This document shows positions 24,990 through 37,415 of a DNA stretch of 64,000 nucleotides, one piece after another. The DNA comes from Carallia brachiata (Eukaryota; Streptophyta; Magnoliopsida; Malpighiales; Rhizophoraceae): assembly GCA_021464245.1 (NCBI GenBank), contig JADCRB010000005.1, positions 124,001-188,000 on the forward strand. Direction: 5' to 3'. Positions within the stretch are counted from its first letter, which is position 1, and the number at the start of each line of letters is the position of its first letter. The position numbers and the translations under genes were made by a program. Below the pieces are notes generated by a model. The model was not told the DNA's origin, did no database searches, and worked only from the letters and a program-made list of their open reading frames with translations.

Positions 24990-25680
24990 TCAAGTTAAAT
25001 TTTATCTTATTTAGATTTGACTTGGTAAATATTTATTCAAATTTAAGTTCAAACTGAGTTTGACTCGAGCTTTGATTCTAAAGTTTAAGGTTGGTTTGAA
25101 AAAATTTTATGAAGCTCAAGTTGAGATCAAGATTGAGTCGAGTTTTAATTTTAAAATTTGAATTTGACTTGATAAAATTTTATAGAGTTCAACTTACTTA
25201 TAAAAAATTTTTTGCTTATCTTAAAATAAGTTGGGTTTAAACTAAATATCAAACATAAGTTCGGTTCCATACCTAACTTGGCTTTGAGACAAATGAAAAA
25301 TCTTTCATCTTCATCACTTATCAAAACCTTCATTCTTAAAATAAAAACTCTACAACATTAAGATCAATCAAATGAGTATTAATTCGAACAAACTTTTAAT
25401 GATACTTTTAACAAGTTTTAAACGAGTTTTAGTCAATATATTTATCGAGTTTTAAATGAGATTTAGATATTACATTTATCGAGTTTTAAACAAGTTGTTT
25501 ACGAATTTAAACAAATCGAGCTCGCTTTTGTTCAAGATTGGGTTGTTAAATAAACGAGTTTGAGATTGAGGCTTCTGTATTATTTGATTAAGTAAATAAA
25601 CGAACTCAAGTGAGTTTTAATCAAGTCGAGCCATTGAACTTTTAACGAGAGCTTGGTTAATTTATAGCCCTAGTTAATTT
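24990..25680. repeat. Decayed repeat with GAGTTT/CTCGAG words
   Basis: Contains many repeats of GTTTTAAACGAG-, GAGCTCGAG- and AAATAAACGAGTTTGAG-like words and ends TTATAGCCCTAGTTAA. Similar sequence lies at about 48,230-48,490. This wording is typical of old plant DNA-transposon relics; boundaries and family are not determined. Confidence 0.4.
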
Positions 25681-26039
25681 TTTTGTGCTGCTACTTGATT
25701 CTACTTATTTATTCACATGACTCTTAAAAATAACTGATTGAAAAGTAGTTCAATTCTACTTTTTGCTGCTTTTTAGTTTGTTTTTTTACTTTTTAATTTT
25801 AATAATAATTTATATAGACTAAATTACTTCCAACTATATTTATACAATTTTATTACTTTTTTACTTGTCACAAAAATTACATTTATTAGTTGTTACTCTA
25901 TTTTATGAATATTTATATAAATATAACATTTTTATTTTGCAACAATTCTTCAAATAATATTTTTTCTTACTTTAAGTTAACATTAATATTGACACCTAAA
26001 AATAATCTGAAACATTATATTTTTTTTACTATTTAGTAA

Positions 26040-26985
26040 ACAATAATAATTTTTTTGAAAAAGTTAAGAAATATAGCCTTCAGAAAAATCCATTCTACTC
26101 TATCATATGCTTTGCTCATATCCAGCTTTGAAGCCATGTAGCAAGATTTTTTTGTGCCTTGAGTCCACATTTGATGAAAAGCCTCAAAAGCAACCAGTCC
26201 ATTATTTAAGATCAAACGCCCAGGAACAAAGGCACTCTACGCTTCAGAGACAATCTTAGGCAGTATCAACTTCAAGCGATTGGCAATCACTTTTGCAATA
26301 ATTTTAAAGATTACATTGTAGAGACTAATGGGTCGAAAATATTTGCTGTGAGCACGAGCTGAAGCCTTTGGAATTAGGCAAATATATGTATGAATAAGAG
26401 AGCTTGGATCCTTCTTCTGGTTGAGAATTCCCAAAACTGTATGCACCACATCATCACCAACTATTTGCCACATACACTTAGAGAAAGAATCAAGCATCCC
26501 GTCTAGGCCTAGAGCCTTAGATGGGTGCATCTGACTCAAAGCCATAAAAATCTCCTCTCGGTTAAAAGGTACCCAAAGCTTGTCATTAATCTCCCTTGTT
26601 ACCCTGTGAGAGAGTGTATCTAGCAGCAAATGCAAATCAATTGGACTTTGGGTGAAATAAATTAGCAAAATAAGAAGTAAAACGTATAGTGATGTTTTCT
26701 TCTTTAGTATGTACTACCCCAACATCATTAGTGATCTTGAAAATTGAATTTCATCTTCTTCTTTGAGTTGCCACAGAATGAAAATACTTTGCGTTTTTAT
26801 CTCCTTTTATAAGCCAATTGTTTCTGGATCTTTGGGCCCACATTATCACTTCACGTTTGAGTAGCTCATCAATAATCTGTTGATTTTGTTTTTGAGCTGC
26901 GAAATTCTGGATAGTGGGTTGTTGTCCTTCTAGTTGCAACTATATGGCTTTCAATTGTTGCAGCTTATTTGTGACAACTTACTCT
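26040..26985 (-). mobile_element. LINE fragment: reverse transcriptase N-half
   Basis: On the - strand from about 26,985, broken reading frames spell the region before the RT (RSRNNWLIKGDKNAKYFHS), then MHPSKALGLDGM, LIPKASARAHSKYFRPISLYNVIFKI, IANRLKLILP and KLDMSKAYDRVEWIFLKA. This is the L1-type plant LINE ORF2. The match stops abruptly near 26,050, so the FADD/YADD box and everything downstream is missing. Loss of the 3' part is not the usual 5' truncation of LINE insertion, so this is a later rearranged fragment. Several frameshifts and stops are present. Confidence 0.9.
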
Positions 26986-28604
26986 TACATCAAATTGTTG
27001 ACTGTACAATAGACTTAATTGACGTGGGACTCAAATAAACGAGAACAATTTTATTACAACAATATATATGTCCATTATATTGACACACCACTACATACAC
27101 CTCACTTTTATTTTTCCACCGCCACACTTTTTTTTTTTTTTGGACCAAAGAAAATTGTTGTATCAAAAATCACGTAAATTCATACATAAATCTGACGCGA
27201 AAACATTAAAAAACCTGCACAAAGCAGAAATAAAAATCGACTATAATTGATATGATTAAATGACCATTTACTAACTGGCTCGAAACCCATTTTGATAAAC
27301 CCCTCTAAAGAAGGTAGGAACCATACTGAAACTAAACCTATCAAAAACTGAACTTTTAGCTAAGCCTACATCAGCTAGACTAAACTATATAAAGTAACAA
27401 ATACCGTACTTCAGTGGACTTATGATGAAAATCATCTAGATACGACCGGAAACAATTTCCAACACTACTGAGAGACAAACAGGAACAACTACAACCACGG
27501 CCAAGGAACACACAAAAACAAACAGACAAAACACAATCAGTATAAGATAACCATCATCCAAAAGTAAAATAACAGCAACCAATCTCCTCAGACTTGGCGA
27601 CGACAGTGGTGGAGCCAGCGGCAGTAGGACAGGCAATGATGTCAACAGCAGAGCCAGCGACAATGTCAACGTGGCCAGAGGCTATAGAAACAAATACTAG
27701 AACGACGATGACAGCAGTTGTAGAAACAGAGACTAGAATACCAACGACAGTAGCAATAGAGCCAGCAGCGACGCTATTGGAGATTCTGGCTCCGGCAGTG
27801 GCAGTGCCGATTGCCACAATGATGGGAAGAGCAGCAGCTTCTTCCACTGCAATAGCCACAGTAGAAGAAGAAGTGGTGGGTTCAGTGATGGCGACAGTGG
27901 TGAAGACGACAGTGATAGTATAGGTGGCAAAGGAGATGGCAAAACAACCATCCAACTGCAGGAGAGTACATATTAGGTAAGAGGGAGATAATGGGGGGCT
28001 TTACTTAAGATAGATCCAAGGGAAACTAAGCTAAGAAACCTATATTTAAAGAAAAGAGAAAGAGAGAGGACAGAGTAGAGAAGGAGAGGAGCAAAAACAA
28101 GTAGAGAGGAAGAGGAAGAGAAGCATGGGGCGGAGTTATGGGTGCTGGCTAGTGGTAGTGATTGGCCACCGCCGTCCATAAAGGAGCCGAGTAGTTATGG
28201 AGGGGCAGAAAAAATTTTAGAGAGAGGCATGTTTTAGGGAGAGTCTTACTCGATAATTTTTTTTCCACGCCGCACACTTTTATAATTCTTTCTTCCTCAC
28301 GTTACATGCGCACACACACACTTTTGTATTTCTTAATTCACAACACCACATCCTGGATAAAGACCACATGGTTTTAAATAGCATTGTGAAGTCGGTAACA
28401 AAATTGTTAGAGTTTTCTAGCTTTATTATGTCAGCAAAAAACATTGGCTATTTTTTTTTATTGATTTATTATAGTAATTATTGAAACAAAATTTTTTTTA
28501 TAGAAAAAAACAATAGTCACATAAACATATCGGTGGAAAATATCATTGAACTTCTGTTGATCATACCGTTGCTGCTTGGCACTATGGCTCACATGCAGGC
28601 TCGC
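26986..28604. other. Low-complexity region, no gene accepted
   Basis: Positions 27,590-27,960 carry a degenerate trinucleotide-biased stretch (repeats of GACAGT, GCAGCA, GTGGTG-like triplets) that is open in several frames on both strands and yields Ala/Val/Thr-rich or Ser/Gly/Asp-rich products. Positions 28,040-28,120 are purine-rich (GAGAGA/GGAAGAG). None of the translated products shows a domain. Around 28,310-28,322 a short (AC)n tract is present. The region might be transposon-derived, but I found no paired ends. Confidence 0.5.
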
Positions 28605-31600
28605 TCACGCATCCACAAGTGAATTCTCTTCCTTGTAAATGTTATGCTCGGGCGGCTTGTAGTGGTAAATAACAATGGGACTGCGAACATCGTGAGTTCT
28701 GTCAGACCAGACAAGGGAAGCAGACACCCTTTTGCCTTCCTCAATCGCGCTGTCATCTCCAGTGACAGTCACTCTAAAACTCTTCTTTTCATTCATCGTC
28801 TGGAAGGAAAGAACATTGGGCACCACTTGGACATTAATTTTGGCATAACTTGAAAAGACCTTTGCCTTGTACACGCATTTTGGAGAGCCAACATTTGTAA
28901 TTGTACGATGAAACGATACATTGAAAGGTTGGTTGGGTTGCTTCATTCTAGCTGTCAATGTAGGATGATTGAGGTCCAATGTCAGAATTTTGTTGTTTGT
29001 ACAACTGCTGTCATCGCCTGTAATTTTTCCCAGTACTTTACTATAGTTGAGGCCACAGAGCATTTTCACGTAGTCTTCCTTGTAAGTTTCATACACAAGC
29101 CCAGGATCAATAACTTTACCAGGATTGATGTGCCCAGAACCGTAAGCGAATTCACCTAGTGGGTTCCCTCCGGAATCCATTGGCCAAGCTACAGGCACAA
29201 AGAAATTTATTCAGTTTCACAAACCTGGGAGATCCCATATAATAATAGGAGCTAACTTCACGACAGCTAGCGTTAGAAATAACCTGTAGTCAAAATGGTG
29301 GATTTGATGGCTGAAGGAGACCAATCTGGGTGAAATGTTTTAATATATGCTGCCACGGCTGTAACATGAGGAGTAGACATAGAGGTTCCAGAAAGTATAG
29401 CAAAGTTAGCACGCCTAGTGTCACTAGAAGACCCAGTTGGTGCGAGGTTAGGCGGAAATGCTGCCAGAATATCCACTCCTGGCGCTGTAATATCAGGCTA
29501 CAATGCATTTGACAATTGTATGAGGAAATCAAACTGTGGAAAACATCAGTCTGATTAATATGTAGATGTAATAAGCTAGGTTGTACCTTCAAAATATCGT
29601 TAACAAAGACATTTGGACCAGGTAAAGAGAATGAAGCAACTGCAGGAGCATATAAATTTCTAACTACTTCACTTTTTAGCAAGGTTCCTGTAGGTTGCCT
29701 GTATAGTTAGAGAAAATTAAGAAAAGAGTCATAAATTATATTAATTAAATCCATGAAAATGAGAAATTAACAGGCTGATTCAGAGGATGAATCTTACATG
29801 GTTGAATTGATATACGACACAACTTCATCAAATTCCAATTTACCAAGAAAAGAAGCGGGGGCAGGGTAAGTAAATGAAACAGCTAAGTCCAGGTCTTCCA
29901 TGATCCAACCCACTGCCCCGTATGTCATAGGCTGCAATGGAATCTCACTGCATAATACGATCTTTCCTTTTACTAAATTAGTGTCGATGCATTCTGCTCT
30001 ACAACTCCTGAATCAAAGTAACAGATATACATGTTTAGCAATAATGCATTTTCTACCAAAGAAGTTGAAGCTTAATCAACATGACCACATTGTTGGAACT
30101 CACGTAGTATCTTGTTTAGGACAAACAGATGAAGGAGGCATTCCAAATGCTAGAGGAAACTGCGTCCCATTTAAAGTGAAAGAATTGATTGAATGTCCCT
30201 ATTCTCATAAAGATGATGAAACAATTACTCAATGAAAATCGACATACACGAAAGCATAAAGCAACATGTCATCTTAAAGAGGAATAATTAAGAAAAACAT
30301 CAGTAGCTAATGCTTACATAAATTCTCTTTCCATTGCCAAGAACAACTTGGTCAATAAAGCGGCGATCTATGGTGCTGGCTGCTACTGTTAGTACCCATG
30401 GAGCTAGGCTTGTCACTGTAGTGTTAGCAAAAAGAAGATTGCCTGCAGCCTGAACAGTGAGTATTCCTTTGTCCATGGCATGAAAAGCACCAATGGCAAT
30501 GACATCATTCGGGAGATCAAGTGTAACCAAGGGGCCAAAAGACGCTGATATAATGTCAACTTCGTCAGCAATAGCATCATCAAAGGCGGCCAATATGTTT
30601 TTCGTATTGCAGTCTTCCCCAGAACAGGCTTTATATGCTGCGATTCTAGTAGAGGGAACACCTCCTCTCGCAGTGCCTTTCGCTAGTCCGTAAAAACTCG
30701 CATCCCTTACGTTGTTCCCAGCTGCTGTTGAGGCTGTATGGGTTCCATGACCGTCATAGTCCCTAGCGTCTGTGGCTATCTGTTATGTAATTTCTTGCCC
30801 CAATTATCTTGCTGCAATATATGTTAGCACCCTGCTTATTATATATGTATATATCTATTTTTGGTGCTCACATTTGGTTTCCTAAATTAACCGTTAATTT
30901 GCATTTGTAAGTCTTGATTGGAAGGCTTCAAAAGAAGAATTAAAAAAAATTAAAAAAAAAAAAGAATGTGCTAAATAAGATGCTTACTTGTTGCAAGTAA
31001 AATTTCTGCCACCATTACAAATGCCCTTCCATTTTTTGGGAGCGGGTCCAAAGCCTTTGTCACTAAAACTCTCTAATTCAGGCCAGATTCCACTGTCAAT
31101 GAAACCAACAACGACATCGCTCTCAATGGAGGGGTTTCTTTTGACTGTTTCACCGAATCCCATGAAGTCCCAAGACCTTGTAGTATGGTGTTTGTAGCTT
31201 GTGCTAGGAAAAACAGACACTATTTCTTTATTGCCTGCATAATTATTTTGATTAGACAATTGTCCGGTATATAATCTTTCCTATTGTTTTCTAGAGAAGT
31301 TATTCATGGACTGGTTAATATCAAGAATATGTTTGCTGTTGATTTTTTTTCTGAACAATGTTAATCAATGATTTGTTAAGGTCAAGAAATCAACCTGCGG
31401 TACTCACAATTCAACTTTTGTGCCTCTCGATCTGTAAGCATAGCAACAAATCCATTAAAACTTCTCTGGTAACTCCTAATCAGGAAATTTTCTGAAGTAG
31501 TACTGCAGCGAGGTAGAGGAAGAAGAGATATGTCAACGGTAAATTGGCACCCACAATATCTATGAGGATCCAATTAGGTCCACCGACGACCACGATGCAA

Positions 31601-32146
31601 ATGGACCATTGCAACGAGCTAATATTTTAATATTTTAATTATCTTCTTTTATAAAATTTAAATTTAATTTAGATGAGTATTAGTTTAAAATATAAAATAT
31701 AAGTATCATATGAAATTTATTAAAAATAAATAAATAGATTTCCTTCAGAAACTTTTTTTAGAAAAACAAGTAAAAAATATTATTATAATATTTGTGAGTA
31801 TGTGTTCGTGTGTACTAACAATTTCCATATCTAAAATGCTCTTTAAAATCAAGAAATATTACCTATAACCAAGGACTTCCTGCAGTATGCTGAGGTGGTG
31901 AGATGATGGCGAATATTCCCCTGGAGGGAGTGACCCCATGTAAACAATGTATTCCTGCATCAATAGTGAATATAATTAATTATATTCGCATCAACTCATC
32001 AACCAACATAAGTGTGTTTCAAACAGCGAAAATTTATTATTTAAGGAGTCAGGACAAAATACCTTCCTAGCCTTTAGGTTAGCACCACACAACATGCTTA
32101 TGGACAGCATGAAAATGCAAAAAACACAGCAAAACAAAGAAGCCAT
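28605..32146 (-). CDS. Subtilisin-like serine protease (cucumisin-like), one frameshift
   Basis: Ten exons: 32,146-32,063; 31,954-31,863; 31,502-31,408; 31,234-30,988; 30,811-30,318; 30,198-30,104; 30,007-29,798; 29,698-29,587; 29,497-29,284; 29,188-28,605. All introns are GT-AG. A signal peptide ([14 protein letters not shown]) precedes an I9 propeptide ([21 protein letters not shown]). The catalytic residues are all present: Asp in [13 protein letters not shown], His in DGHGTHTAS, Asn in AAGN, Ser in [13 protein letters not shown]-like insert spans exons 6-7 and a fibronectin-like C-terminal domain is in exon 10. Total exon length is 2,227, one more than a multiple of three; the extra base lies in exon 5 between GARNY and ARDYDGHG, and all other junction phases agree. 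Family members are secreted proteases of about 740 residues, as here. Either a recent pseudogene or a base error. Confidence 0.88.
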
Positions 32147-33259
32147 TGTTCATTACTACAAATTGAACACAAGCAATCAATTTTTGTTTTTTTTTTTAAA
32201 AGTTTGCTTGGACTTTTGTATTGGGAATGGGACCTCATATTCTATTCAACTGTTTCACTAAAATAGAAAGCAATTTTTGCAAATTTCTTTCCATATGTGC
32301 TTGTTGACCTCTTAACCTGTATGATTTGTTCACAAGTGCTTCCCATTTACGCATTTTTTTGCGGAGACATTTGCATATATAAATCTCTAATTAGGAGGCA
32401 CATTCATGATATTTATATGAAAAATTCAACCCATGGGGGAAACCAAATCCTCAAATGAACGAAATTGGTCTAGCATTAATTGTTATCTAATCCTTTCATG
32501 CATCAAATGTTCCACGTAATGTTTGACTGTCAGAGATTCGCAATAAACTCTTTTAGTAATTAAGCCCTGTTACCCAAATGGGTATTAGGGCCAGGATAAC
32601 GCACTCATTTGATTGATTGTCTTTTAATTTTTTATTTTAGTCCGTTATATATCAATTTTTAATTTATTGCATATCAACTTTAATCCTTATACACATGATA
32701 TATATTGCACATCAATTTAAACTTGTTGCACGTAAACTTTAAGATTCTCTATTTTTATATTTGTTGCTAGGAATGTACACAAAACTTCCCAATCCACCTA
32801 ACCAAACTAACACAACCAAAACCAAACCAAAATCGGTGAAACTACTGCAAATAGATTGGCTATGGTTTGTAATTTAAGCAAACTATACTTAACAGTTTAG
32901 TTTCAGTTTTGGAGATCTAAGATCTGCCAAAAACCTAACCTACCGTTCTTATTATTAAAGTCCATAATTTGTTTGATAAACACATAGACCATATGAAAAA
33001 ATCAAATAATCTCTACAATCCCTACATGTAGCCAATATACTCATGGTCCAAAATATTCTCATTGTTACAAAGTTCAAAATCTATTTATATTTTTGCATTT
33101 TTTATCATATGTGAATCACGTAGAAAATTTTTTTGTATTTGCATTAGTGTATTAGTGTTGATTCGTGTCTTTTAATGTACATTAGTTATTAATTGTTAGC
33201 AATAAAAAAATGTTTAATACTATTGTGAATCTATTGATTCTAGTTCATTTTTTCATATA
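32147..33259. other. Intergenic, subtilase 5' flank
   Basis: AT-rich. It must hold the subtilase promoter, but I cannot single out a convincing TATA box. No ORF is supported. Confidence 0.55.
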
Positions 33260-33468
33260 ATATTCTTGTTATCAATGTGACGTTAGTGTAAATGTGAGTT
33301 TTCTCACCGAGAGCTCTCTCTCATGAGAGTTTTCTTCCTGTTCTATACAGTTCCCTTTTGCCCATTGCTGGGCACCTCTCTCTCTCTTTGATTAGAGTTT
33401 GTTCTGTTGCTCCCTCTGTTTCTTGATATTTATCTTTGTCTTTCAATCCTTTAATTCCTATTTAGTTA

Positions 33469-34110
33469 GTGGCGCTATGGAAGACGTGGGTGGATATTGG
33501 CGTTGATCCAGAGGGTGGGGGAGGGGACCAACGTTCAACAAATTGCCTAATTGGAACCCTCTGGACTGAGAAACCTTTCAACATTAGAGCTCTCTTCAAT
33601 ACTATGACCCAGGCATGGAAGCCGAAAAAATCTGTGGAGGCAAAGGAGATTGACAGGAATCTCTTTAGTTTCCAGTTTTCTTCCAAGCAAGATCAAAGGT
33701 TTGTTCTAGAAAATGCTCCCTAGTCCTTTGACAAGTCAATGCTTATCCTGAAAGAGCCATCTGCGGATGAACAACCATCGAAGGTGGATCTGTTCAGTAT
33801 TCCACTATGGGTCAGAGCCTACGATTTGCCCCGTGTTGCTATGACTCAATTCACAGTAGAGGCCTTGGGAAATAGAATTGGTGCTTTTTGGAGGTTGATG
33901 AGAATGGTCTTGCTTCATGGGGGCGATACCTCCACTCTAAATATTGTTTGATGTCCGAAACTCTCTAGTACGAGGTGCCCACGTTGAGCAGAAAAGTGGC
34001 CAAAGAGTTTGGATAGATTTTAAGTATGAACGATTGCCAAATTTCTGTTATTACTGTGGGCTCATTGGACACTGAATAAGGATTGTGAGCTACTGGAAAA
34101 TCCAACGAGT
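33469..34110 (+). pseudogene. LINE ORF1 (DUF4283 and zinc knuckle), broken
   Basis: The protein resembles the gag-like ORF1 of plant L1 elements: LIGTLWTEKPFNIRAL, TMTQAWKPKK and NLFSFQFSS belong to the DUF4283 region. A stop at 33,721 sits where family members have NAPWSFD, so it is Trp TGG changed to TAG. A later frame reads PLWVRAYDLPR and ends in a CCHC knuckle (FCYYCGLIGH, then RDC, about 34,040-34,090). Frameshifts lie near 33,920 and 34,075. The normal C-terminal half of ORF1 is missing. Confidence 0.85.
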
Positions 34111-34119
34111 GAAGATGAA

Positions 34120-37100
34120 GGAGTGCAGGAACCTCAAATGAGTTACTCATATAGCTTAAAAGCCTCAAATTTTTTGGAGCTATACCCGAATATTCGGGTG
34201 TCTCATCTCTCCAGGTTCGATTTCAATCATAACCCACTGTTAGTCTGTTTATCTCACAATTCTGAAAATATATATCGCAGGAAAAAGGTTTTCAGGTTTG
34301 AAGGGATGTGGTTACGTGAACCATCATGCCTTAAAACCATATCTGATGCATGGCGGCGGGCTGGTCAGCTTGGCAATGAATTGACTATATGGCAAAGCTT
34401 GTTTTATGTGCCAAGCTGCTACAAACATGGGAAAAAAGGGTCTTTGGCAACATTAATTCCACAATCCAAAGGCTCAAGCAATGATAAATGGCCTTGGAGA
34501 GGCTCCCAATGAACTCTTCCAATTTAGCTATGTTGAAAAATGTACAAAGTGAACTTGACGAGATGCTAGCAAGGGAGGAAGTGGGCTCAACAGTCTCGGG
34601 AATTATGGCTCAGAGAGGGTGATAGGAACACCAAATTTTTTCATGCCAGAGCATTTATTCGAAGTCATAGAAATACAATCCACAAAATTAAATTAGAAAA
34701 TGGTAGACTATTGTTTGACGTGAACCACATTGCAACTTAGTTCCTATCATACTTTCAAAAGCTATTTGGTACACAAGGAGAGGGTGCTCTTGAGCTAGTT
34801 TTGGATGCACTGTCCTTGAAAGTAACGGAGTTTATGAATGCACATCTAACCCAGCAATTTACAAGTGATGAGGTCATTGAAGCACTTATCTAGATGCACC
34901 CGTTAAAAGCTTCGGGGCCAGATGGTATGTCGGTGCTATTCTACATATCGTGTTGGCAAACTGTTGGGAATGATGTCATTGCAACATGCTCAATATCTTG
35001 AATGAAGGTGGGGACCCAACACCTATAAATCATACCCATTTATGCTTAATTCCAAAGGTGGCCTCCCCAATGCTTTGTAAGGATTTCAGACCCATCAGTT
35101 TGTGTAACATGATTTTTAAAATTGTCACAAAGGCACTGGCAAATAGATTGAAGCCTCTGCTCTCACAAGTAATCTCAAATAATCAAAGTGCTTTTATTCC
35201 TAATCGCCTTATTACTGATAATGCCTTAGTAGCTTTTGAGATCTTCCATAGTATGAAGCACGGATACAAAGGTAACAAGGAAACAATGGCGCTCAAATTG
35301 GACATGAGTAAGGCTTATGACCGGGTTGAGTGGATCTTTTTAGAGAAGGCCATGCTTCGATTGGGCTTTGTAGAGAGTTGGGTGCAGCTAGTGATGAGGG
35401 TGTTAGTATGGTGTCTTACTTTGTAGTAGTTAACTCAATGCTAGGTGCATCTTTCCAACCCTCTAGTGGTTTACGGCAGGGAGACCCATTATTGAAGAAA
35501 GCTTGGGTGTTAAGGCTATAGAGCATCCATGCAAATATCTTGGCCTCCCTATGACTATTTGGGTGTTTTAAAAAGAAGACTTTTGAGTTGATTCTTGACC
35601 GCATCAAGAAAAGATTGAGTGGATGGAGCGAAAAAATGCTGTCCAAAGCAGGGAAGGAAGTTTTACTCAAGGCAGTCATCCAGGCTATCCCCACATATTT
35701 TATGAGTTGTTTTTTACTGCCAAAAATTTTTTGTTAAGAGGTTGCTCAGTTAGCCAATAGATTCTGGTGGGGAAGCAAGGAGAATGAAAATAAAATTCAT
35801 TAGGCCTCATGTGAACGACTCACAATGCCTAAGAGAGAAGGTAGATTAGGCTTCCGAGACTTTCAGACCTTCAACCGGGCCATGCTTGGGAAGTAAGCTT
35901 GGCACTTGCTAACCAATCCAAATTCTTTGTTGTCTAATATCTATAAAGCTAGATATTATCGACATACAACCTTCTTGGAAGCTTCTGTGGGAAACCGGCC
36001 TAGCTATGCATGGCAGAGTATTTTGGAGTCAAGAGCCTTGTTGTGCCGAGGTATCAGATGGAGGGTGGGCAACGGTTGCAAAATTGATATTTGGCAGGAC
36101 CTGTGGCTTCTAGCACAGATGGCTTCAGAGTTCTATCACCACAGCTCCCACTAACCCCCACTGTATCGACCCTCATTGATGTCGACACGGGACAGTGGAA
36201 AGCAAACCTGGTACGACATGTTTTTATGACTGATGAATGTGAGCAGATTCTCTCAATGCCATCAAGTTTGCGAAGAACTGAAGATAAAATAGTATGGCAT
36301 TGTGATCGATCGGGCCACTATACTGTCCGCAGTGCATACAAGCTCGCCCGAACAACTGATGATCTACAACCTAGTATGGCAGGCTGCTCTTCGCAGCCAT
36401 CTTCGAAAGGATGGCACAAAATTTGGAAGCTAATGATTCCCAATAAAGTCAAGCTCTTCCTTTGGAGAGCAGCTCGAAATTACTTACCAACAGTTGTGAA
36501 TCTATCAAAGAGGGGCATCCCAATAGACATGATGTGCCAAAAGTGCAGAATGGAGGCCGAAACTACAATGCATGCATTATGCAGTTGCCCATGGGTTGAA
36601 GGTATCTGGTTTTTGAGCCCTCTTGGTCTTCGGATGCGAGGTGTGGAAGGTGATAACTTCCTGGATTGGTTTGATTCCCTCTCTCACCAACAGGATAACA
36701 AAACTTTGGAAATGGCTGCCATAGTAGAGTGGGCTGTATGGCGCACTCGCAACACTCTTGTCCATAAAGATAAGGTCATCGATCATTTTGATACCGTGGC
36801 AATTGGCATGCGGCTCTACACTAATTTTATGAAGGCCAACATGGCACAAAAAAATATTGAGTCTGTGCCCAGCATTTTTAATTGGAGACCCCCCTAATGG
36901 TGTATTAATGATGAACACAGATGCAGCATTGAAAGAGGGTTTATTGGCTTTGGAGTGGTGATGCGGGATTCTAAAAGGGAGCCACTAAGTGTCATGGGGA
37001 TGAGAATACAAGCTTCTATGGAACCAGAAACTGCAGAGATGTTGGCAATCCGATTTGCACTTCAAAGAGCATTGGAAAATGGCACACAAAGAGTGGTTGT

Positions 37101-37350
37101 GGCTTCCGATTCCTCCCGATAAACAAAGAAATAACTTCCAGCTCACATGCCAATTCTATAGTTGGGTTGTTAGCTGAAGATGTCTGTTACCTTGCTTCCT
37201 ACTTTCCAACTTGCACCTTTCACATATTAGAAGGCAAGCCAGTGGCGTGGCACATGCTATTGCTAAAGCCTCCTTTACTTGTGAGGGCCTTATGCTTTGT
37301 AACAGGGTCAGCCATAGCCATATTTTTTATCTCATTTCTCATGATTTAAG
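34120..37350 (+). pseudogene. LINE ORF2 (reverse transcriptase), broken and deleted
   Basis: Only the last part of the endonuclease remains (FDFNHNPLLVCLS, then KVFRFEGMWLREP). The pre-RT region (NTKFFHARA), RT blocks (MHPLKASGPDGM, LIPKV, FRPISLCNMIFKI, NQSAFIPNRLITDNALVAFE, KLDMSKAYDRVEW) and LRQGDPL follow. At about 35,490 the sequence jumps from QGDPL directly to LGVKAIEHPCKYLGLP, so the RT active-site box is deleted. The thumb (KRLSGWSEKMLSKAGKE), a zf-RVT domain (KIWKLMIPNKVKLFLWRAAR, about 36,410) and a short RNase H start (MNTDAA, about 36,912) come next. Stops near 34,738, 34,893, 35,737, 35,801 and 35,893 interrupt the frame. Confidence 0.9.
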
Positions 37351-37415
37351 TTCTATTAATCAATGAAATCTTGCTATTTTTCTCAAAAAATATATATATA
37401 TATTCTTGTTATCAA

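Larger units (their letters stand above)
33276..37399 (+). mobile_element. L1-type LINE with perfect target duplication, internally deleted
   Basis: A perfect 16-bp duplication, ATATTCTTGTTATCAA, flanks the element at 33,260-33,275 and 37,400-37,415. The 3' end is A-rich followed by a short (AT)n tail. The 5' leader is pyrimidine-rich. Coding order is ORF1 (DUF4283 plus CCHC), a remnant of the endonuclease end, RT, zf-RVT and the start of an RNase H. At 4.1 kb it is shorter than the usual plant L1 of about 6 kb, because two internal segments are missing. Confidence 0.93.

Noticed and set aside
29290..29682. 130-codon ORF on the - strand overlapping subtilase exons 8 and 9
   Set aside because: It reads through an intron in a different frame from the [10 protein letters not shown] motif and is not the protease product.
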